Positions 7,221 through 16,690 of a stretch of 64,000 nucleotides of DNA are shown piece after piece. The first letter of the stretch is position 1. Each line of letters opens with the position of its first letter. Below the pieces are notes generated by a model. It did not search any database and was not told the DNA's origin. It saw only the letters and a list, made by a program, of their open reading frames with translations. The translations under genes were made by a program, and so were the position numbers. Source of the DNA: Sinorhizobium numidicum (lineage in GTDB: Bacteria > Pseudomonadota > Alphaproteobacteria > Rhizobiales > Rhizobiaceae); the NCBI RefSeq assembly GCF_029892045.1, contig NZ_CP120368.1, positions 1,548,001 through 1,612,000 on the forward strand, read 5' to 3'.

Positions 7221-7997
7221 TCAGTGCAGGATCTGGCTGAGGAACAGCTTGGTGCGCTCATGCCGCGGATTGTCGAAGAATTCAGCCGGCGAATTCTGCT
7301 CGACGATCTGGCCTTGGTCCATGAATATCACGCGGTGGGCGACCTGGCGGGCAAAACCCATTTCGTGGGTGACGCAGAGCATCGTCATGCCTTCTTCGGC
7401 GAGGCCGACCATCGTATCGAGCACTTCCTTGATCATTTCCGGGTCGAGCGCCGAAGTCGGCTCGTCGAAAAGCATGATCTTCGGATTCATGCAGAGCGAA
7501 CGGGCAATCGCGACGCGCTGCTGCTGGCCGCCCGAAAGCTGGCCCGGATATTTGTGGGCCTGCTCGGGAATCTTGACGCGCTTGAGGAAATGCATCGCGA
7601 CTTCCTCGGCCTGCTTCTTCGGCATCTTGCGCACCCAGATCGGTGCCAGCGTGCAGTTTTCCAGGATCGTCAAGTGCGGGAAGAGGTTGAAGTGCTGGAA
7701 GACCATGCCGACTTCGCGGCGCACCTCGTCGATCTTCTTCAGGTCGTTGGTGAGTTCGATGCCGTCGACAACGATCTTGCCCTTCTGGTGCTCCTCGAGC
7801 CGGTTGATGCAGCGGATCATCGTCGATTTGCCGGAACCGGACGGGCCGGCAATGACGATGCGCTCGCCGCGCATCACCTTGAGATTGATGTCGCGCAGCA
7901 CGTGGAAATCACCGTACCACTTGTTCATGCCGGTGATTTCGATCGCGACATCCGTCGTCGAGACGGTCATTTTTGAAGCAGTGGCGTCGTGTGCCAT
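7221..7997 (-). CDS. aapP: General L-amino acid ABC transporter ATP-binding protein AapP
   Basis: This 258-residue ATPase powers the Aap general amino-acid importer. It has Walker [10 protein letters not shown] (51-59), the ABC signature LSGGQQQR (154-161) and Walker B IMLFDE (174-179), followed by the switch histidine in VTHEMGF. Its sequence is that of the polar amino acid (GlnQ-like) subfamily. It is the last of four genes, 13 bases after aapM, and transcription ends at the hairpin at 7167-7201. In Rhizobium leguminosarum and S. meliloti the Aap system takes up many amino acids and matters for nitrogen exchange with legume nodules (established for the family). Confidence 0.96.
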   Translation of the reverse strand: MAHDATASKMTVSTTDVAIEITGMNKWYGDFHVLRDINLKVMRGERIVIAGPSGSGKSTMIRCINRLEEHQKGKIVVDGIELTNDLKKIDEVRREVGMVFQHFNLFPHLTILENCTLAPIWVRKMPKKQAEEVAMHFLKRVKIPEQAHKYPGQLSGGQQQRVAIARSLCMNPKIMLFDEPTSALDPEMIKEVLDTMVGLAEEGMTMLCVTHEMGFARQVAHRVIFMDQGQIVEQNSPAEFFDNPRHERTKLFLSQILH

Positions 7998-8010
7998 ATG
8001 TTTCCCCTGT

Positions 8011-9165
8011 TTATCGTTGGCTCTTGTCGAGCAGGCGTTCCATGAAGCCTGAATAGCGCGACATGCCGAAGCAGAAAAGCCAGAATATGAAGCCTGCGAA
8101 GATCAGGCCGGTCAGCGGCGTTACCGCGGACGCCCAGTTCGTGTCGGTAAAGTTCAGGCGAACGATGCCGAGCAGATCGAACATGCCGATAATCGAGACG
8201 AGCGACGTGTCCTTGAACAGGCCGATAAAGGTGTTGACGATGCCGGGAATCACCAGCTTCAGCGCTTGCGGCAGGACGATGAGATTCATCTTCTGCCAAT
8301 AGCTGAGCCCGAGCGAATCGGCGCCTTCGTACTGGCCCTTCGGAATAGCCTGCAAGCCACCGCGCACGACTTCCGCCATGTAGGCGGAGGCGAAGAGCGA
8401 CACACCGATCAGGGCGCGCAGGAATTTGTCGAAGGTGACACCCTGCGGCAGGAACAGCGGCAGCATCACGCTCGCCATGAACAGAACCGTGATCAGCGGG
8501 ACGCCGCGCACCATCTCGATGAAGACCGTGCAGAGCATCTTGATCACCGGCATGTTCGACCGTCGCCCGAGCGCCAGCAGAATGCCCAATGGCAGTGAAA
8601 CCGCGATACCGACAAATGAGAGAACCAGGGTGACCATGAGGCCGCCCCACAGCGGCGTCTCGACGTAAGTGAGGCCTAGCCAGCCGCCGGGAAGCAGGAT
8701 CGTGGCGATGATCGGTAGGACCACCAGCAGCAGAACCGCGTTCAACCCCTTGTACGGAACCTTGGGGATCAACATCGGTACGAGGAACAGCACGAAAAGA
8801 ATGCCGACGAGAGCGGGCCGCCACCGTTCCTCAGGCGGATAGCGGCCAAAGAGGAACTGGCTGAATTTCGCGTTGACGAAAGCCCAGCAGGCGCCGCTCC
8901 AGTTCTCTGGCTGTGACCCGCCCTGGGAGATCGTCGCGCAGACGCCGCGACCGCCGCCGGTCCAGGCTGCGTCGATAAAGAGCCACTGTATTGCCGGGGG
9001 CACCAGCCACGCCAACACCAGCAGGCTGATAATGGTCAAGGCTGTGTCCTTCGGCGTGGCGAAGAGGTTCTTCCGCAGCCAAAGAGCAATGCCACTTTCC
9101 AGCGCCGGGGCGGGTGAGGCTTCGATCAACGAAGCACGAACGAAACTTGCCTGATGCGTGCTCAT
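8011..9165 (-). CDS. aapM: General L-amino acid ABC transporter permease AapM
   Basis: The 384-residue inner-membrane permease is larger than typical HisM-type permeases because of an N-terminal extension with extra membrane segments and a periplasmic loop (about residues 60-130), as in the Aap/Bzt subfamily. The C-terminal half carries the BPD_transp_1 domain, with the EAA-like loop that contacts AapP in the [14 protein letters not shown] region. It pairs with AapQ as the second half of the channel. It starts four bases after aapQ ends, so the two are co-translated. The assignment rests on the four-gene order and subfamily-specific length. Confidence 0.95.
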   Translation of the reverse strand: MSTHQASFVRASLIEASPAPALESGIALWLRKNLFATPKDTALTIISLLVLAWLVPPAIQWLFIDAAWTGGGRGVCATISQGGSQPENWSGACWAFVNAKFSQFLFGRYPPEERWRPALVGILFVLFLVPMLIPKVPYKGLNAVLLLVVLPIIATILLPGGWLGLTYVETPLWGGLMVTLVLSFVGIAVSLPLGILLALGRRSNMPVIKMLCTVFIEMVRGVPLITVLFMASVMLPLFLPQGVTFDKFLRALIGVSLFASAYMAEVVRGGLQAIPKGQYEGADSLGLSYWQKMNLIVLPQALKLVIPGIVNTFIGLFKDTSLVSIIGMFDLLGIVRLNFTDTNWASAVTPLTGLIFAGFIFWLFCFGMSRYSGFMERLLDKSQR

Positions 9166-9169
9166 GTTC

Positions 9170-10363
9170 TTACCTCTCCACCAGCGCCATACGAGCGTTG
9201 TACCAGTTCATGAACGCCGAGGTGGCAAGGCTCAGGCTGAGATAGACGATGAGCCAGATGCTTACGACTTCGATCGCCTGTCCGGTTTGGTTGAGGATCG
9301 TCCCGCCGACGGCGACGAGATCCGCATAGCCGACGGCAACCGCTAGCGACGAGTTCTTGGTGAGGTTGAGATATTGGCTGGTCAAGGGCGGGATGATGAT
9401 GCGCATCGCCTGCGGCACGACGACCAGACGGGTGGTCAGCCTTGGGCGGATGCCGAGCGCGTGGGCCGCTTCCGTCTGTCCTTTTGAGACCCCGCGGATG
9501 CCTGCCCGGACGATCTCTGCGATGAAGGCCGCAGTGTAGAAGGAAAGCGCGAGGAAGAGCGACATGAATTCCGGTCCGACGACCGAGCCCCCCGTCAGGT
9601 TGAACTTGCCCGCGACGGGCACATCGAAGGCGAGCGGCGCGCCGCTTGCGAGGAACGTCACCAGAGGTATGCCGATGACGAGTCCGAGCACAATCCACAA
9701 CACGGGCAATCGTTGGCCGGTCGCCATCTGTTGCTGACGGGCGTAGCGGGCAAAGACGACGCTCGCGATGATGCTGATGATGAGCGCGATGAGCGTATAG
9801 TGTGATCCTTCTCCGAACATGGGCTTCGGAAAGGCGACGCCGCGGTTGCTCACGAAAATGTCGAAGGGCAAGGCAAGCGCCTCGCGCGCCTGAGGCAGGA
9901 TCGCCAGAACGCCGCTGTACCAGAAGAAGATGACCAGCAGCGGTGGAATGTTGCGGAACACCTCGACATAGGCGAGCGACAGCTTGGCGATGATCCAGTT
10001 GTGCGAAAGACGTCCGATGCCGACGATGAAGCCGATGACAGTTGCCGTGATGATACCGGTAATCGCCACCAGCAACGTATTGACAAAGCCGACCACCAAA
10101 GCACGGCCATAGGTGGAATCGCTTGTGAAGGCGATCAGCGATTGTCCGACATCGAATCCCGCCCGGCTTCTCACAAAACCATAGCCGGACGCGATGTTCG
10201 CGCGCTTCAGGTTCTCGACCGTGTTGTCGACGATCCAGTAGATGAGGACCGCCAGAATGATGATGGTGACTGCCTGGTAGAATATCCCGCGCACCTGAGG
10301 GTCGTTAATAATCGATCCTGAGGATTTGCTTTTCTCAGGCGCGTTCGTAACGCCAATGGCCAT
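9170..10363 (-). CDS. aapQ: General L-amino acid ABC transporter permease AapQ
   Basis: This 397-residue permease has several hydrophobic segments, the first at about residues 29-50 ([18 protein letters not shown]). The C-terminal BPD_transp_1 domain contains [15 protein letters not shown], the coupling loop to the ATPase. It is the partner of AapM in the heterodimeric channel. It lies 91 bp after aapJ, a gap that can form stem-loops and could set the lower level of membrane subunits relative to the binding protein. Length and order match rhizobial aapQ. Confidence 0.95.
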   Translation of the reverse strand: MAIGVTNAPEKSKSSGSIINDPQVRGIFYQAVTIIILAVLIYWIVDNTVENLKRANIASGYGFVRSRAGFDVGQSLIAFTSDSTYGRALVVGFVNTLLVAITGIITATVIGFIVGIGRLSHNWIIAKLSLAYVEVFRNIPPLLVIFFWYSGVLAILPQAREALALPFDIFVSNRGVAFPKPMFGEGSHYTLIALIISIIASVVFARYARQQQMATGQRLPVLWIVLGLVIGIPLVTFLASGAPLAFDVPVAGKFNLTGGSVVGPEFMSLFLALSFYTAAFIAEIVRAGIRGVSKGQTEAAHALGIRPRLTTRLVVVPQAMRIIIPPLTSQYLNLTKNSSLAVAVGYADLVAVGGTILNQTGQAIEVVSIWLIVYLSLSLATSAFMNWYNARMALVER

Positions 10364-10412
10364 GTAATGCCTCTTTCCCCAATCCGCCCTTGCCGGGCGT
10401 TTTTTATTGCAA

Positions 10413-10438
10413 CGGAGGAGCGGTGTGCCGCCCCTCCG
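10413..10438 (-). promoter_or_regulatory. Stem-loop in the aapJ-aapQ gap
   Basis: On the minus-strand transcript the arms (11 bp with one G-U pair) enclose a 4-base loop, just after the aapJ stop. A smaller hairpin follows at 10385-10399. Such structures after binding-protein genes commonly stabilise the upstream mRNA or cause partial termination, giving more AapJ than permease. No T-tract follows on the minus strand. Confidence 0.5.
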
Positions 10439-10454
10439 GATTTCCCGAACCGGT

Positions 10455-11480
10455 TTAGCGAACCGGCGGGGCGTACTGGATGCCGCCCTTGCTCCACAGC
10501 GCGTTCAGTCCGCGCTCGATCTTCAGCGGGCTGCCTGCACCGATGTTGCGATCGAAGATTTCGCCGTAGTTGCCGACGGCCTTGATGACGTTCACTGCCC
10601 ACTCATTGGTGAGGCCGAGGTCGGTGCCGATCTTGCTGTCGGCTTCGACGCCGAGGAAGCGCTGGACGTCAGGGTTCGTCGACTTCTTCATTTCCTCGAC
10701 ATTCGCCTGCGTCACGCCGAATTCCTCGGCCTGGATCAGCGCGTAGTGGACCCAAGTGACGATATCGAACCATTGGTCGTCACCTTGGCGGACGGCCGGG
10801 CCGAGCGGCTCCTTGGAGATGATTTCCGGCAGAATCACGTGGTCGTCCGGCTTGGAAAGGGTGAGTCGCAGCGAATACAGGCCGGATTGGTCGGTCGTGT
10901 AAACGTCGCAGCGGCCGGCATCGTAAGCCGCGTTGACTTCTTCGAGCTTCTCGAAGACCACCGGATTGTACTGCAGGTTGTTCGACTTGAAGTAGTCGGC
11001 AAGGTTGAGCTCGGTCGTCGTTCCGGTCTGCACGCAAACTGCGGCGCCGGACAGTTCAAGCGCCGACTTCACGTCGAGGCCCTTGCGAACCATGAAGCCC
11101 TGGCCGTCATAGTAGTTGACGGGGCGGAAGTTGAAGCCGAGTGCCGTGTCGCGGTTGATGGTCCAGGTCGTGTTGCGGGCGAGGACGTCGACTTCACCAG
11201 ATTGGAGAGCCGGGAAGCGCTCCTTCGCGGAGGTCGGCGTATACTTCACTTTGGTGGCGTCGCCAAAGACAGCGGCAGCAATCGCCTTGCAATAATCGAC
11301 GTCGAAACCGCTCCAGTTGCCGGCTGCGTCGGGCGAGGCGAAGCCGGCGAGACCGGTGTTAACACCGCATTGGACGAAGCCCTTGGCCTTCACGTCGTCA
11401 AGCGTCGCGGCCGATGCCGCATGTGTGCCAATCCCCATGACAGCAGCGCCAACGAGAGCTGTCAGAATCCTTCTTGCCAT
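10455..11480 (-). CDS. aapJ: General L-amino acid-binding periplasmic protein AapJ
   Basis: The 341-residue precursor has a clear signal peptide, MARRILTALVGAAVMGIGTH ending ASA before ATLDDV. The mature part has the SBP_bac_3 fold with the conserved blocks GFDVDYCKAIAAAVFGD and VCVQTGTTTELNLADYF. It captures amino acids in the periplasm and delivers them to AapQM. The ATG at 11480 is chosen because it begins the signal peptide and has an AAAAGG site; an open frame extends upstream but reads through promoter-like DNA. It is first in the operon and divergent from metC. Nitrogen control is known for aap in rhizobia, but I could not pick out a clear sigma-54 promoter here. Confidence 0.96.
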   Translation of the reverse strand: MARRILTALVGAAVMGIGTHAASAATLDDVKAKGFVQCGVNTGLAGFASPDAAGNWSGFDVDYCKAIAAAVFGDATKVKYTPTSAKERFPALQSGEVDVLARNTTWTINRDTALGFNFRPVNYYDGQGFMVRKGLDVKSALELSGAAVCVQTGTTTELNLADYFKSNNLQYNPVVFEKLEEVNAAYDAGRCDVYTTDQSGLYSLRLTLSKPDDHVILPEIISKEPLGPAVRQGDDQWFDIVTWVHYALIQAEEFGVTQANVEEMKKSTNPDVQRFLGVEADSKIGTDLGLTNEWAVNVIKAVGNYGEIFDRNIGAGSPLKIERGLNALWSKGGIQYAPPVR

Positions 11481-11819
11481 TTTTTGAACCTTTTCGGTTG
11501 TCGTTTGTTCGCGTCTGCATAGTCGCGCTCCGTAGGCGCGTGCAGTCTCCGCCACCCTCCTGGCGTGAGTGCAATCTATCTCATGCTCAAAATCCACAAG
11601 GGTCAAGAGATGTTGCCGATTTTCTGATTTTCCATGTGAAAAACCCGAAATTCGCCAGAAGTTTAGGCAAGTTTCGCGGAAAATGCGGCGCCACTGAATA
11701 AAAAACGGCCAGTTCCCCGTTTTGCACGTCTCAGCTGTTCTCGCACACGGAATTTTTCCTTGACCCCGCCGGTGCCGCGTTCGATGAGTTGGCATCGAGT
11801 TTCAACAGCGGACCTTTCA
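11481..11819. other. Divergent intergenic region aapJ/metC
   Basis: These 339 bp hold the promoters of aapJ (minus) and metC (plus). The central part, about 11590-11700, is relatively AT-rich. I see no convincing sigma-54 consensus, no SAM-II riboswitch core before metC and no RNA gene. Confidence 0.5.
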
Positions 11820-13007
11820 ATGCCAGACAAGATCAGCGCGCTCGGAGAGACGGGCATCAACACCCGCCTTGCGCACACCGGCAACAATCCCGCCGATTTC
11901 CACGGTTTCATCAATCCGCCGGTGGTTCACGCCTCCACCGTGCTGTTTCCAAACGCAAGGACGATGGAAACCCGCGCACAGAAATATACCTATGGCACGC
12001 GCGGCACGCCGACGACCGATGCACTTTGCGATGCTATCAACGAGCTCGAGGGTGCAGCCGGAACGATCCTCGTCCCATCAGGACTCGCGGCGGTCACCGT
12101 GCCGTTCCTGGCCTATCTCTCGTCAGGCGATCACGCTTTGATCGTCGATTCGATCTATTTCCCGACCCGGCACTTCTGCGACACCATGCTGACCCGTCTC
12201 GGCGTCACGGTCGAGTATTACGATCCGATGATCGGTGCAGGAATCGAAGGCCTGATCAGGCCGAACACGCGGCTGGTACACACTGAAGCGCCGGGCTCGA
12301 ACACGTTCGAGATGCAGGATATCCGCGCGATCGCCGCCGCGGCCCACCGGCATGGCTGCCTCGTGACTATGGATAACACCTGGGCGACGCCGGTTTACTT
12401 CAGGCCGCTCGACCACGGCGTCGACGTGTCGATCCATGCGGCAACAAAATACCCTTCGGGGCATTCGGACGTGCTGTTTGGAACGGTGTCCGCCAATGCA
12501 GCCCATTGGAGCGCCTTGACCGAAGCGATGATCACGCTTGGCGTTTGCGTGTCGCCGGATGATAGCTATCAGATCCTGCGCGGCTTGCGCACCATGGGGA
12601 TCCGTCTCGAACGCCATCAGGCAAGCGCGCTTGCGATCGCCGAATGGCTCGAAAGCCGCGATGAGGTTGCGCGCGTGCTGCATCCGGCGCTGCCGAGCTT
12701 TCCGGGGCACGACCTCTGGAAGCGCGATTTCGCGGGCGCGAGCGGGATCTTTTCCTTCGTCCTGAAAGCCGAAGCGGAGAACAGTCGAGCGAAAGCGCAC
12801 GCCTTCCTCGACGCCCTCTCGCTTTTCGGGCTTGGCTATTCCTGGGGCGGATTCGAGAGCCTTGCCGTTCATGTGAACCTCTCCGACCGTAAGATTGCCA
12901 AAGCACCTCCGGAAGGGCCGGTTATCCGACTGCAGATCGGGCTCGAAGATGTTCCGGATCTTCTTCGCGAGGTCGAGGCCGGCCTGGCTGCGGCGAACGC
13001 CGTCTGA
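11820..13007 (+). CDS. metC: Cystathionine beta-lyase
   Basis: The 395-residue PLP enzyme of the Cys/Met metabolism family cleaves cystathionine to homocysteine in methionine synthesis. The Schiff-base lysine is K210 in the signature SIHAATKYPSGHSDVLFG. The N-terminal MPDKISALGETGINTRLAHTG is typical of rhizobial MetC, so the ATG at 11820 is used. The upstream ribosome site is weak (GCGGA). The gene borders aapJ, the same association as in other rhizobia. Cystathionine gamma-synthase or methionine gamma-lyase are related alternatives, but overall sequence and context favour MetC. Confidence 0.9.
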   Translation: MPDKISALGETGINTRLAHTGNNPADFHGFINPPVVHASTVLFPNARTMETRAQKYTYGTRGTPTTDALCDAINELEGAAGTILVPSGLAAVTVPFLAYLSSGDHALIVDSIYFPTRHFCDTMLTRLGVTVEYYDPMIGAGIEGLIRPNTRLVHTEAPGSNTFEMQDIRAIAAAAHRHGCLVTMDNTWATPVYFRPLDHGVDVSIHAATKYPSGHSDVLFGTVSANAAHWSALTEAMITLGVCVSPDDSYQILRGLRTMGIRLERHQASALAIAEWLESRDEVARVLHPALPSFPGHDLWKRDFAGASGIFSFVLKAEAENSRAKAHAFLDALSLFGLGYSWGGFESLAVHVNLSDRKIAKAPPEGPVIRLQIGLEDVPDLLREVEAGLAAANAV

Positions 13008-13042
13008 GACCCAGCTTTGCGCGTCTGAATAGACCCGGAAAA

Positions 13043-13067
13043 CCGCACGCACTTTTTCGTCGTGCGG
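13043..13067. terminator. Hairpin between convergent metC and monooxygenase genes
   Basis: The 7-bp arms CCGCACG and CGTGCGG enclose an 11-base loop in the 62-bp gap between two convergent genes. The position suits a shared terminator. The stem is short and there is no long T-run. Confidence 0.5.
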
Positions 13068-13069
13068 CG

Positions 13070-14242
13070 CTATCGTTCCGGGGCGCCGTAGCCGTAGAGC
13101 CAATCGAGATCGGCCGCCAGCGCTTCAGGCCCTTTAAGCGCCAGGACAAGGTCGCGGCCGATCCGTACGGGGCCGCGTGCATGATAGGCGAAGCGATTGA
13201 AAGCGGCCCGTTGACGTACGCGGGCAATCCGCGGTCTGCGGGCACTATCGTATTGCGCCAATGCAGACGGGACATCGGCGCTGCAGGCAAGATACCGGGC
13301 GAGCTCGCAGGCATCTTCGATCGCCATAGCGGCGCCTTGTGCTGCAAATGGTGTCATGGCGTGGGCTGCGTCGCCTATAAGGACAATGTCGCGCCCATTG
13401 TGCCACGCGCCGTCGCCGACGGTGTATAAGGGCCAATACGTGGCCGAGGCGGCGTCATCGAGGAGCGCATGCAGATCGGGATGCCAGCTTTCGAATGCAG
13501 CGGTGAATTCCCGCTGCCTGTCTTCGGAATTCCTGCCCGCCCAGGTCCCGTCGGTCGGCTTGCCTTCGATGATCGCGACGAGGTTGAAACTGTCGGTTTC
13601 CCGGATCGGGTAGGCGACGAGATGTGCATTCGGTCCGAGGAACGCCGTGACCCGGTCGGCCGACAAGTGGGCGTTGGCGCTGTGGCGAGGCAACATCAGG
13701 CGCCAGGCTACATTGCCCGAGAAACAGGCGCTGCCGGCGCCCGCGATGGACGCTCTCACGCGCGACCAGATACCGTCCGCGCCGATGATCATGGACGCAC
13801 GACATCCGATTCCGTTGGTGATGGCTGCCTCCGGGTCGCCTTCGATTCGGCGGCCAAGATGAAGGCGGCAGAGCGGCTCTGCTTCGACTGCCTTAAGCAG
13901 AACCCTTTGCAGGCTGCCACGATGCAGGACACCATAGGGCGCTGCCCAGCGGTTACGGGCGCTGGAGCCCGCCGGAACCCTTGCAAGCAGTCGCAGCGAG
14001 CGGCCGTCGACAAGCGCGATCGAGTCCGGTTCGCTCCAGACGTCTTGAAGGGCGGGGAGCAGGCCGAGCTCGATCAGGATACGTGACGCATTCGGCGAGA
14101 GCTGCAAGCCGGCCCCTGTTTCCTCCAGCGCCTCGGCCTGCTCGAAAATATCTGTTTTGAAACCCCGTCGCGCAAGACAGAGCGCTGCCGTCAGTCCGGC
14201 AATACCGGCACCCACGATCGCGACCGGGTCAGCGCTTTGCAT
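13070..14242 (-). CDS. FAD-dependent aromatic monooxygenase (salicylate hydroxylase-like)
   Basis: The 390-residue group A flavoprotein monooxygenase has the FAD-binding GAGIAG at residues 11-16, the DG motif in IIGADGIWSRVR near 155, and the GD motif in IVLIGDAAHAMTPFAAQG near 290. These are the three family fingerprints. Homologues in rhizobia are annotated salicylate hydroxylase, but ring-substrate specificity cannot be read from these motifs. The gene is convergent with metC and transcribed away from the hydrolase at 14746. The zinc-finger gene lies just upstream on the same strand (27-bp gap), so the two may be co-transcribed. Confidence 0.85.
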   Translation of the reverse strand: MQSADPVAIVGAGIAGLTAALCLARRGFKTDIFEQAEALEETGAGLQLSPNASRILIELGLLPALQDVWSEPDSIALVDGRSLRLLARVPAGSSARNRWAAPYGVLHRGSLQRVLLKAVEAEPLCRLHLGRRIEGDPEAAITNGIGCRASMIIGADGIWSRVRASIAGAGSACFSGNVAWRLMLPRHSANAHLSADRVTAFLGPNAHLVAYPIRETDSFNLVAIIEGKPTDGTWAGRNSEDRQREFTAAFESWHPDLHALLDDAASATYWPLYTVGDGAWHNGRDIVLIGDAAHAMTPFAAQGAAMAIEDACELARYLACSADVPSALAQYDSARRPRIARVRQRAAFNRFAYHARGPVRIGRDLVLALKGPEALAADLDWLYGYGAPER

Positions 14243-14269
14243 CGACGTCGTGCCGGCACGCGCGAAAAA

Positions 14270-14515
14270 TCACGCGGCCTTGCTTGTGAAGAGGCAACCG
14301 GGCGGGTTTGTCTCCGTCGCCTTCAAGGATGGATTGTAGCGATAGAGCGTCGAGCAATAGGTGCAGACCTTCTCGTTCTCGTCGCCCATGTCGATGAAGA
14401 TATGGGGGTGGTCGAACGGTACGGACGCACCCGTGCACATGAATTCCTTGACGCCGATCTCGATTGCCTGGTGTCCGCCGTCATTCTGAAAATGGGGGAT
14501 GTTGTGGTCGGCCAT
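14270..14515 (-). CDS. CHCC-type zinc-finger domain protein (NDUFS6-like)
   Basis: This 81-residue protein has one predicted zinc site made of C27, a histidine in DHPH (36/38) and the pair C51-x2-C54 (CTYCSTLYRY). The pattern matches the zf-CHCC family. That family includes the mitochondrial complex I accessory subunit NDUFS6, and its alphaproteobacterial members are thought to associate with NADH dehydrogenase. The ATG at 14515 starts MADHNIPHFQ, the usual N-terminus, after a CGGAG site; open frame further upstream is not family-like. Complex I function is an inference from the family. It is followed on the same strand by the FAD monooxygenase. Confidence 0.85.
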   Translation of the reverse strand: MADHNIPHFQNDGGHQAIEIGVKEFMCTGASVPFDHPHIFIDMGDENEKVCTYCSTLYRYNPSLKATETNPPGCLFTSKAA

Positions 14516-14745
14516 GCGATGCTCCGATGTATGCAAGTCTTTGGATATCGATTTTCGCCGGCACCATAGTGAGCTTTGTTCGAAATGTGTAGCAGCAAAC
14601 ATGCCGCGCCTGTGGTTTTCGAGCTGCCGGGGGTTTCCGCCGATGGCGTTACAACCTAGTTTGCGGCGAAACAGCCGGAGCGGAATGAGGAAAGGTGTAT
14701 TTCCGCCCGCATGCCGCTCTAATCTAAATGTGTCAGGAAAAAGCA

Positions 14746-15531
14746 ATGGACCTCAACGCTCCGCCATTTTCCCGTTTCGTGCACGAGGGACTGGAAATCG
14801 CCTTCTTCGACGAAGGCGACCCGTCCGGAGATCCGGTCCTCCTCATCCACGGCTTTGCTTCGAGTGCCAACGTCAACTGGGTGTTTCCGGGCTGGCTGAA
14901 GACGCTCGGCGACGCCGGCTACCGAGTTATCGCGTTCGACAATCGCGGTCATGGCGCCAGCAGCAAGCCTTACGATCCCTCCCGCTATCATCCACAGCAA
15001 ATGGCGGGCGATGCGGCAGCGCTTCTGGTGCATCTTGGCATCGGCGAGGCGCATGTCATGGGCTATTCGATGGGCGCGCGCATTTCCGCCTTCCTGGCCT
15101 TGCAGCATCCGGATCGCGTCCGCTCGCTCGTGTTCGGTGGGCTTGGCATAGGTATGGTGACCGGCGTCGGCGATTGGGACCCGATCGCCGATGCCCTGCT
15201 TGCCCCATCGCTAGAGGTCGTGACGCATGGGAAAGGCCGGATGTTCCGAGCCTTTGCCGACCAGACGAATAGCGACCGCCAGGCGCTTGCCGCCTGCATA
15301 TCGACGTCGCGTGATCTGCTTTCCGCCGAGGAGGTTGCGCGCATCGATGTGCCGGTCTTGATTGGCGTCGGAACGAAGGATGAAATAGCCGGATCGGCCC
15401 AGGAACTTGCCGCGCTGATGCCGCATGCGAAGGCGCTGGATATTCCAGGGCGAGACCATATGCTGGCGGTTGGCGACCGTGTGTTCAAAAGGGCGGTGCT
15501 CGAATTTCTGGCAGAGGTGGGGCGAGCCTAG
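14746..15531 (+). CDS. Alpha/beta-fold hydrolase
   Basis: The 261-residue cytoplasmic protein has the full catalytic triad in canonical places: nucleophile S108 in GYSMG, acid D212 (GTKDE) and base H238 (GRDHM). The oxyanion-hole region LLIHGFASS lies at residues 32-40. No signal peptide is seen. The ATG at 14746 has an AGGAAA site; the frame extends six codons upstream without better support. Substrate is unknown: relatives include esterases, haloperoxidase-like proteins and 3-oxoadipate enol-lactonases. The neighbouring aromatic monooxygenase is divergent, so a shared pathway is possible but unproven. Confidence 0.87.
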   Translation: MDLNAPPFSRFVHEGLEIAFFDEGDPSGDPVLLIHGFASSANVNWVFPGWLKTLGDAGYRVIAFDNRGHGASSKPYDPSRYHPQQMAGDAAALLVHLGIGEAHVMGYSMGARISAFLALQHPDRVRSLVFGGLGIGMVTGVGDWDPIADALLAPSLEVVTHGKGRMFRAFADQTNSDRQALAACISTSRDLLSAEEVARIDVPVLIGVGTKDEIAGSAQELAALMPHAKALDIPGRDHMLAVGDRVFKRAVLEFLAEVGRA

Positions 15532-15677
15532 CTTTCTCTGCGACTCACGGCTGAAATCGGAGGCACCCATTTATGTCGGCCGGGAATTGTCCTATATATG
15601 ACCCACGAGGGGACAGGCCGAACATGGACGCGGCAAGGACTGACCACACCACGGACTGACCAGGAAGGAGAGCGACC

Positions 15678-16505
15678 ATGGTCGCCAATACCGAACTTCG
15701 CCAGACAGAACCGCTCAAGGCGATCGATCCTATCTGGGACAGCCTGCGGCAGGAGGCGCGTCTCGCCGCCGAGCGGGACCCTATGTTGGCAGCCTTTCTC
15801 TATTCGACCGTCGTCAATCAGCATTCGCTGGAAGAAAGTGTGATCTACCGGATTTGCGAGCGGCTGGATCATCCGGACCTTCAGGCAAACCTGTTGCATC
15901 AGACCTTTGCCGAAATGCTTGAGGATTGGCCCGAATGGGGTACGATCCTGCGCGTCGACATACAGGCCGTCTATGATCGTGATCCGGCCTGCACGCGCTT
16001 CATCGAACCCGTCCTTTATTTCAAGGGATTCCATGCGATCCAGACGCACCGTCTCGCCCATTGGCTATGGAGTCGGGGTAGGAAGGATTTCGCGCTCTAT
16101 CTCCAGAGTCGCTCCTCGAGCGTTTATCAGACTGACATCAATCCGGCCGCCCGCATCGGACGCGGCATCTTTCTCGATCACGCGACCGGCCTTGTCGTCG
16201 GCGAAACCGCGGTCATCGGCGACAACGTGTCGATCCTGCACGGCGTCACGCTCGGCGGCACCGGCAAGGAAGGCAGCGACCGTCATCCGAAGATCGGCAA
16301 CGGCGTGCTGATCGGTGCAGGGGCGAAGATTCTTGGCAATATTCATATCGGCCATTGCTCGCGCATCGCTGCCGGCTCGGTCGTGCTGAAGGCGGTTCCA
16401 CCGAAGACGACGGTGGCCGGGGTTCCGGCAAAGGTGGTCGGCGAGGCCGGCTGCTCCGAGCCGTCGCGCCAGATGGACCAGATCCTGGCCAGCTTCGATA
16501 TCTGA
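15678..16505 (+). CDS. cysE: Serine O-acetyltransferase
   Basis: The 275-residue enzyme acetylates serine to O-acetylserine, the carbon acceptor for sulfide from the cysI product. The N-terminal helical SATase domain covers about residues 15-140. A left-handed beta-helix of hexapeptide repeats follows (about 150-260), including the catalytic HGVTLGGTGKEGSDRHP segment. The C-terminal tail ends QMDQILASFDI; such tails mediate binding to cysteine synthase and feedback by cysteine in the family. The ATG at 15678 follows a strong GGAAGGAG. The DUF3126 gene follows after a RIME-like repeat remnant. Confidence 0.95.
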   Translation: MVANTELRQTEPLKAIDPIWDSLRQEARLAAERDPMLAAFLYSTVVNQHSLEESVIYRICERLDHPDLQANLLHQTFAEMLEDWPEWGTILRVDIQAVYDRDPACTRFIEPVLYFKGFHAIQTHRLAHWLWSRGRKDFALYLQSRSSSVYQTDINPAARIGRGIFLDHATGLVVGETAVIGDNVSILHGVTLGGTGKEGSDRHPKIGNGVLIGAGAKILGNIHIGHCSRIAAGSVVLKAVPPKTTVAGVPAKVVGEAGCSEPSRQMDQILASFDI

Positions 16506-16562
16506 GAGGCGCTATGGAGCGGCTCCAGTTTCTTCGATGGTCAGTGATCGAAGGAAAAATTC

Positions 16563-16624
16563 GTGCAGCAATTCAAGATGTTGCAGCCGCCCCCGCGCGT
16601 CTTAACAAATGCCTGGCGCTGTAG
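16563..16624 (+). repeat. RIME-like repeat, partial (modules B and C)
   Basis: The segment GTGCAGCAATTCAAGATGTT matches module B of the repeats at 21851, 48757 and 54799, and GGCGCTGTAG matches their right end. The left palindrome (module A) is missing and the right hairpin is degenerate, so this looks like a decayed copy. Confidence 0.65.
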
Positions 16625-16690
16625 TGGGTTTACACCTGGCGATGCAGCATGCGAGAAGCGCCGCAAATCAACCGGCTACGGAGAGTAGAT

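Noticed and set aside
10407..11522. Plus-strand frame of 371 codons across aapJ
   Set aside because: It covers the strand opposite a clear periplasmic binding protein with a signal peptide; no start signal or family match.
11560..11760. Sigma-54 promoter for aapJ
   Set aside because: aap genes can be nitrogen-controlled, but I found no TGGC-N8-TTGC type element with correct spacing on the minus strand.
11700..11819. SAM-II riboswitch before metC
   Set aside because: Checked because SAM-II elements control methionine genes in alphaproteobacteria; no conserved core or pseudoknot strands are visible.
14579..14650. Possible eighth RIME-like copy between the zinc-finger gene and the hydrolase
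   Set aside because: TTCGAAATGTG and CCGCGCCTGTG resemble the 31077 copy, but modules A and C are not recognisable, so chance or extreme decay cannot be told apart.
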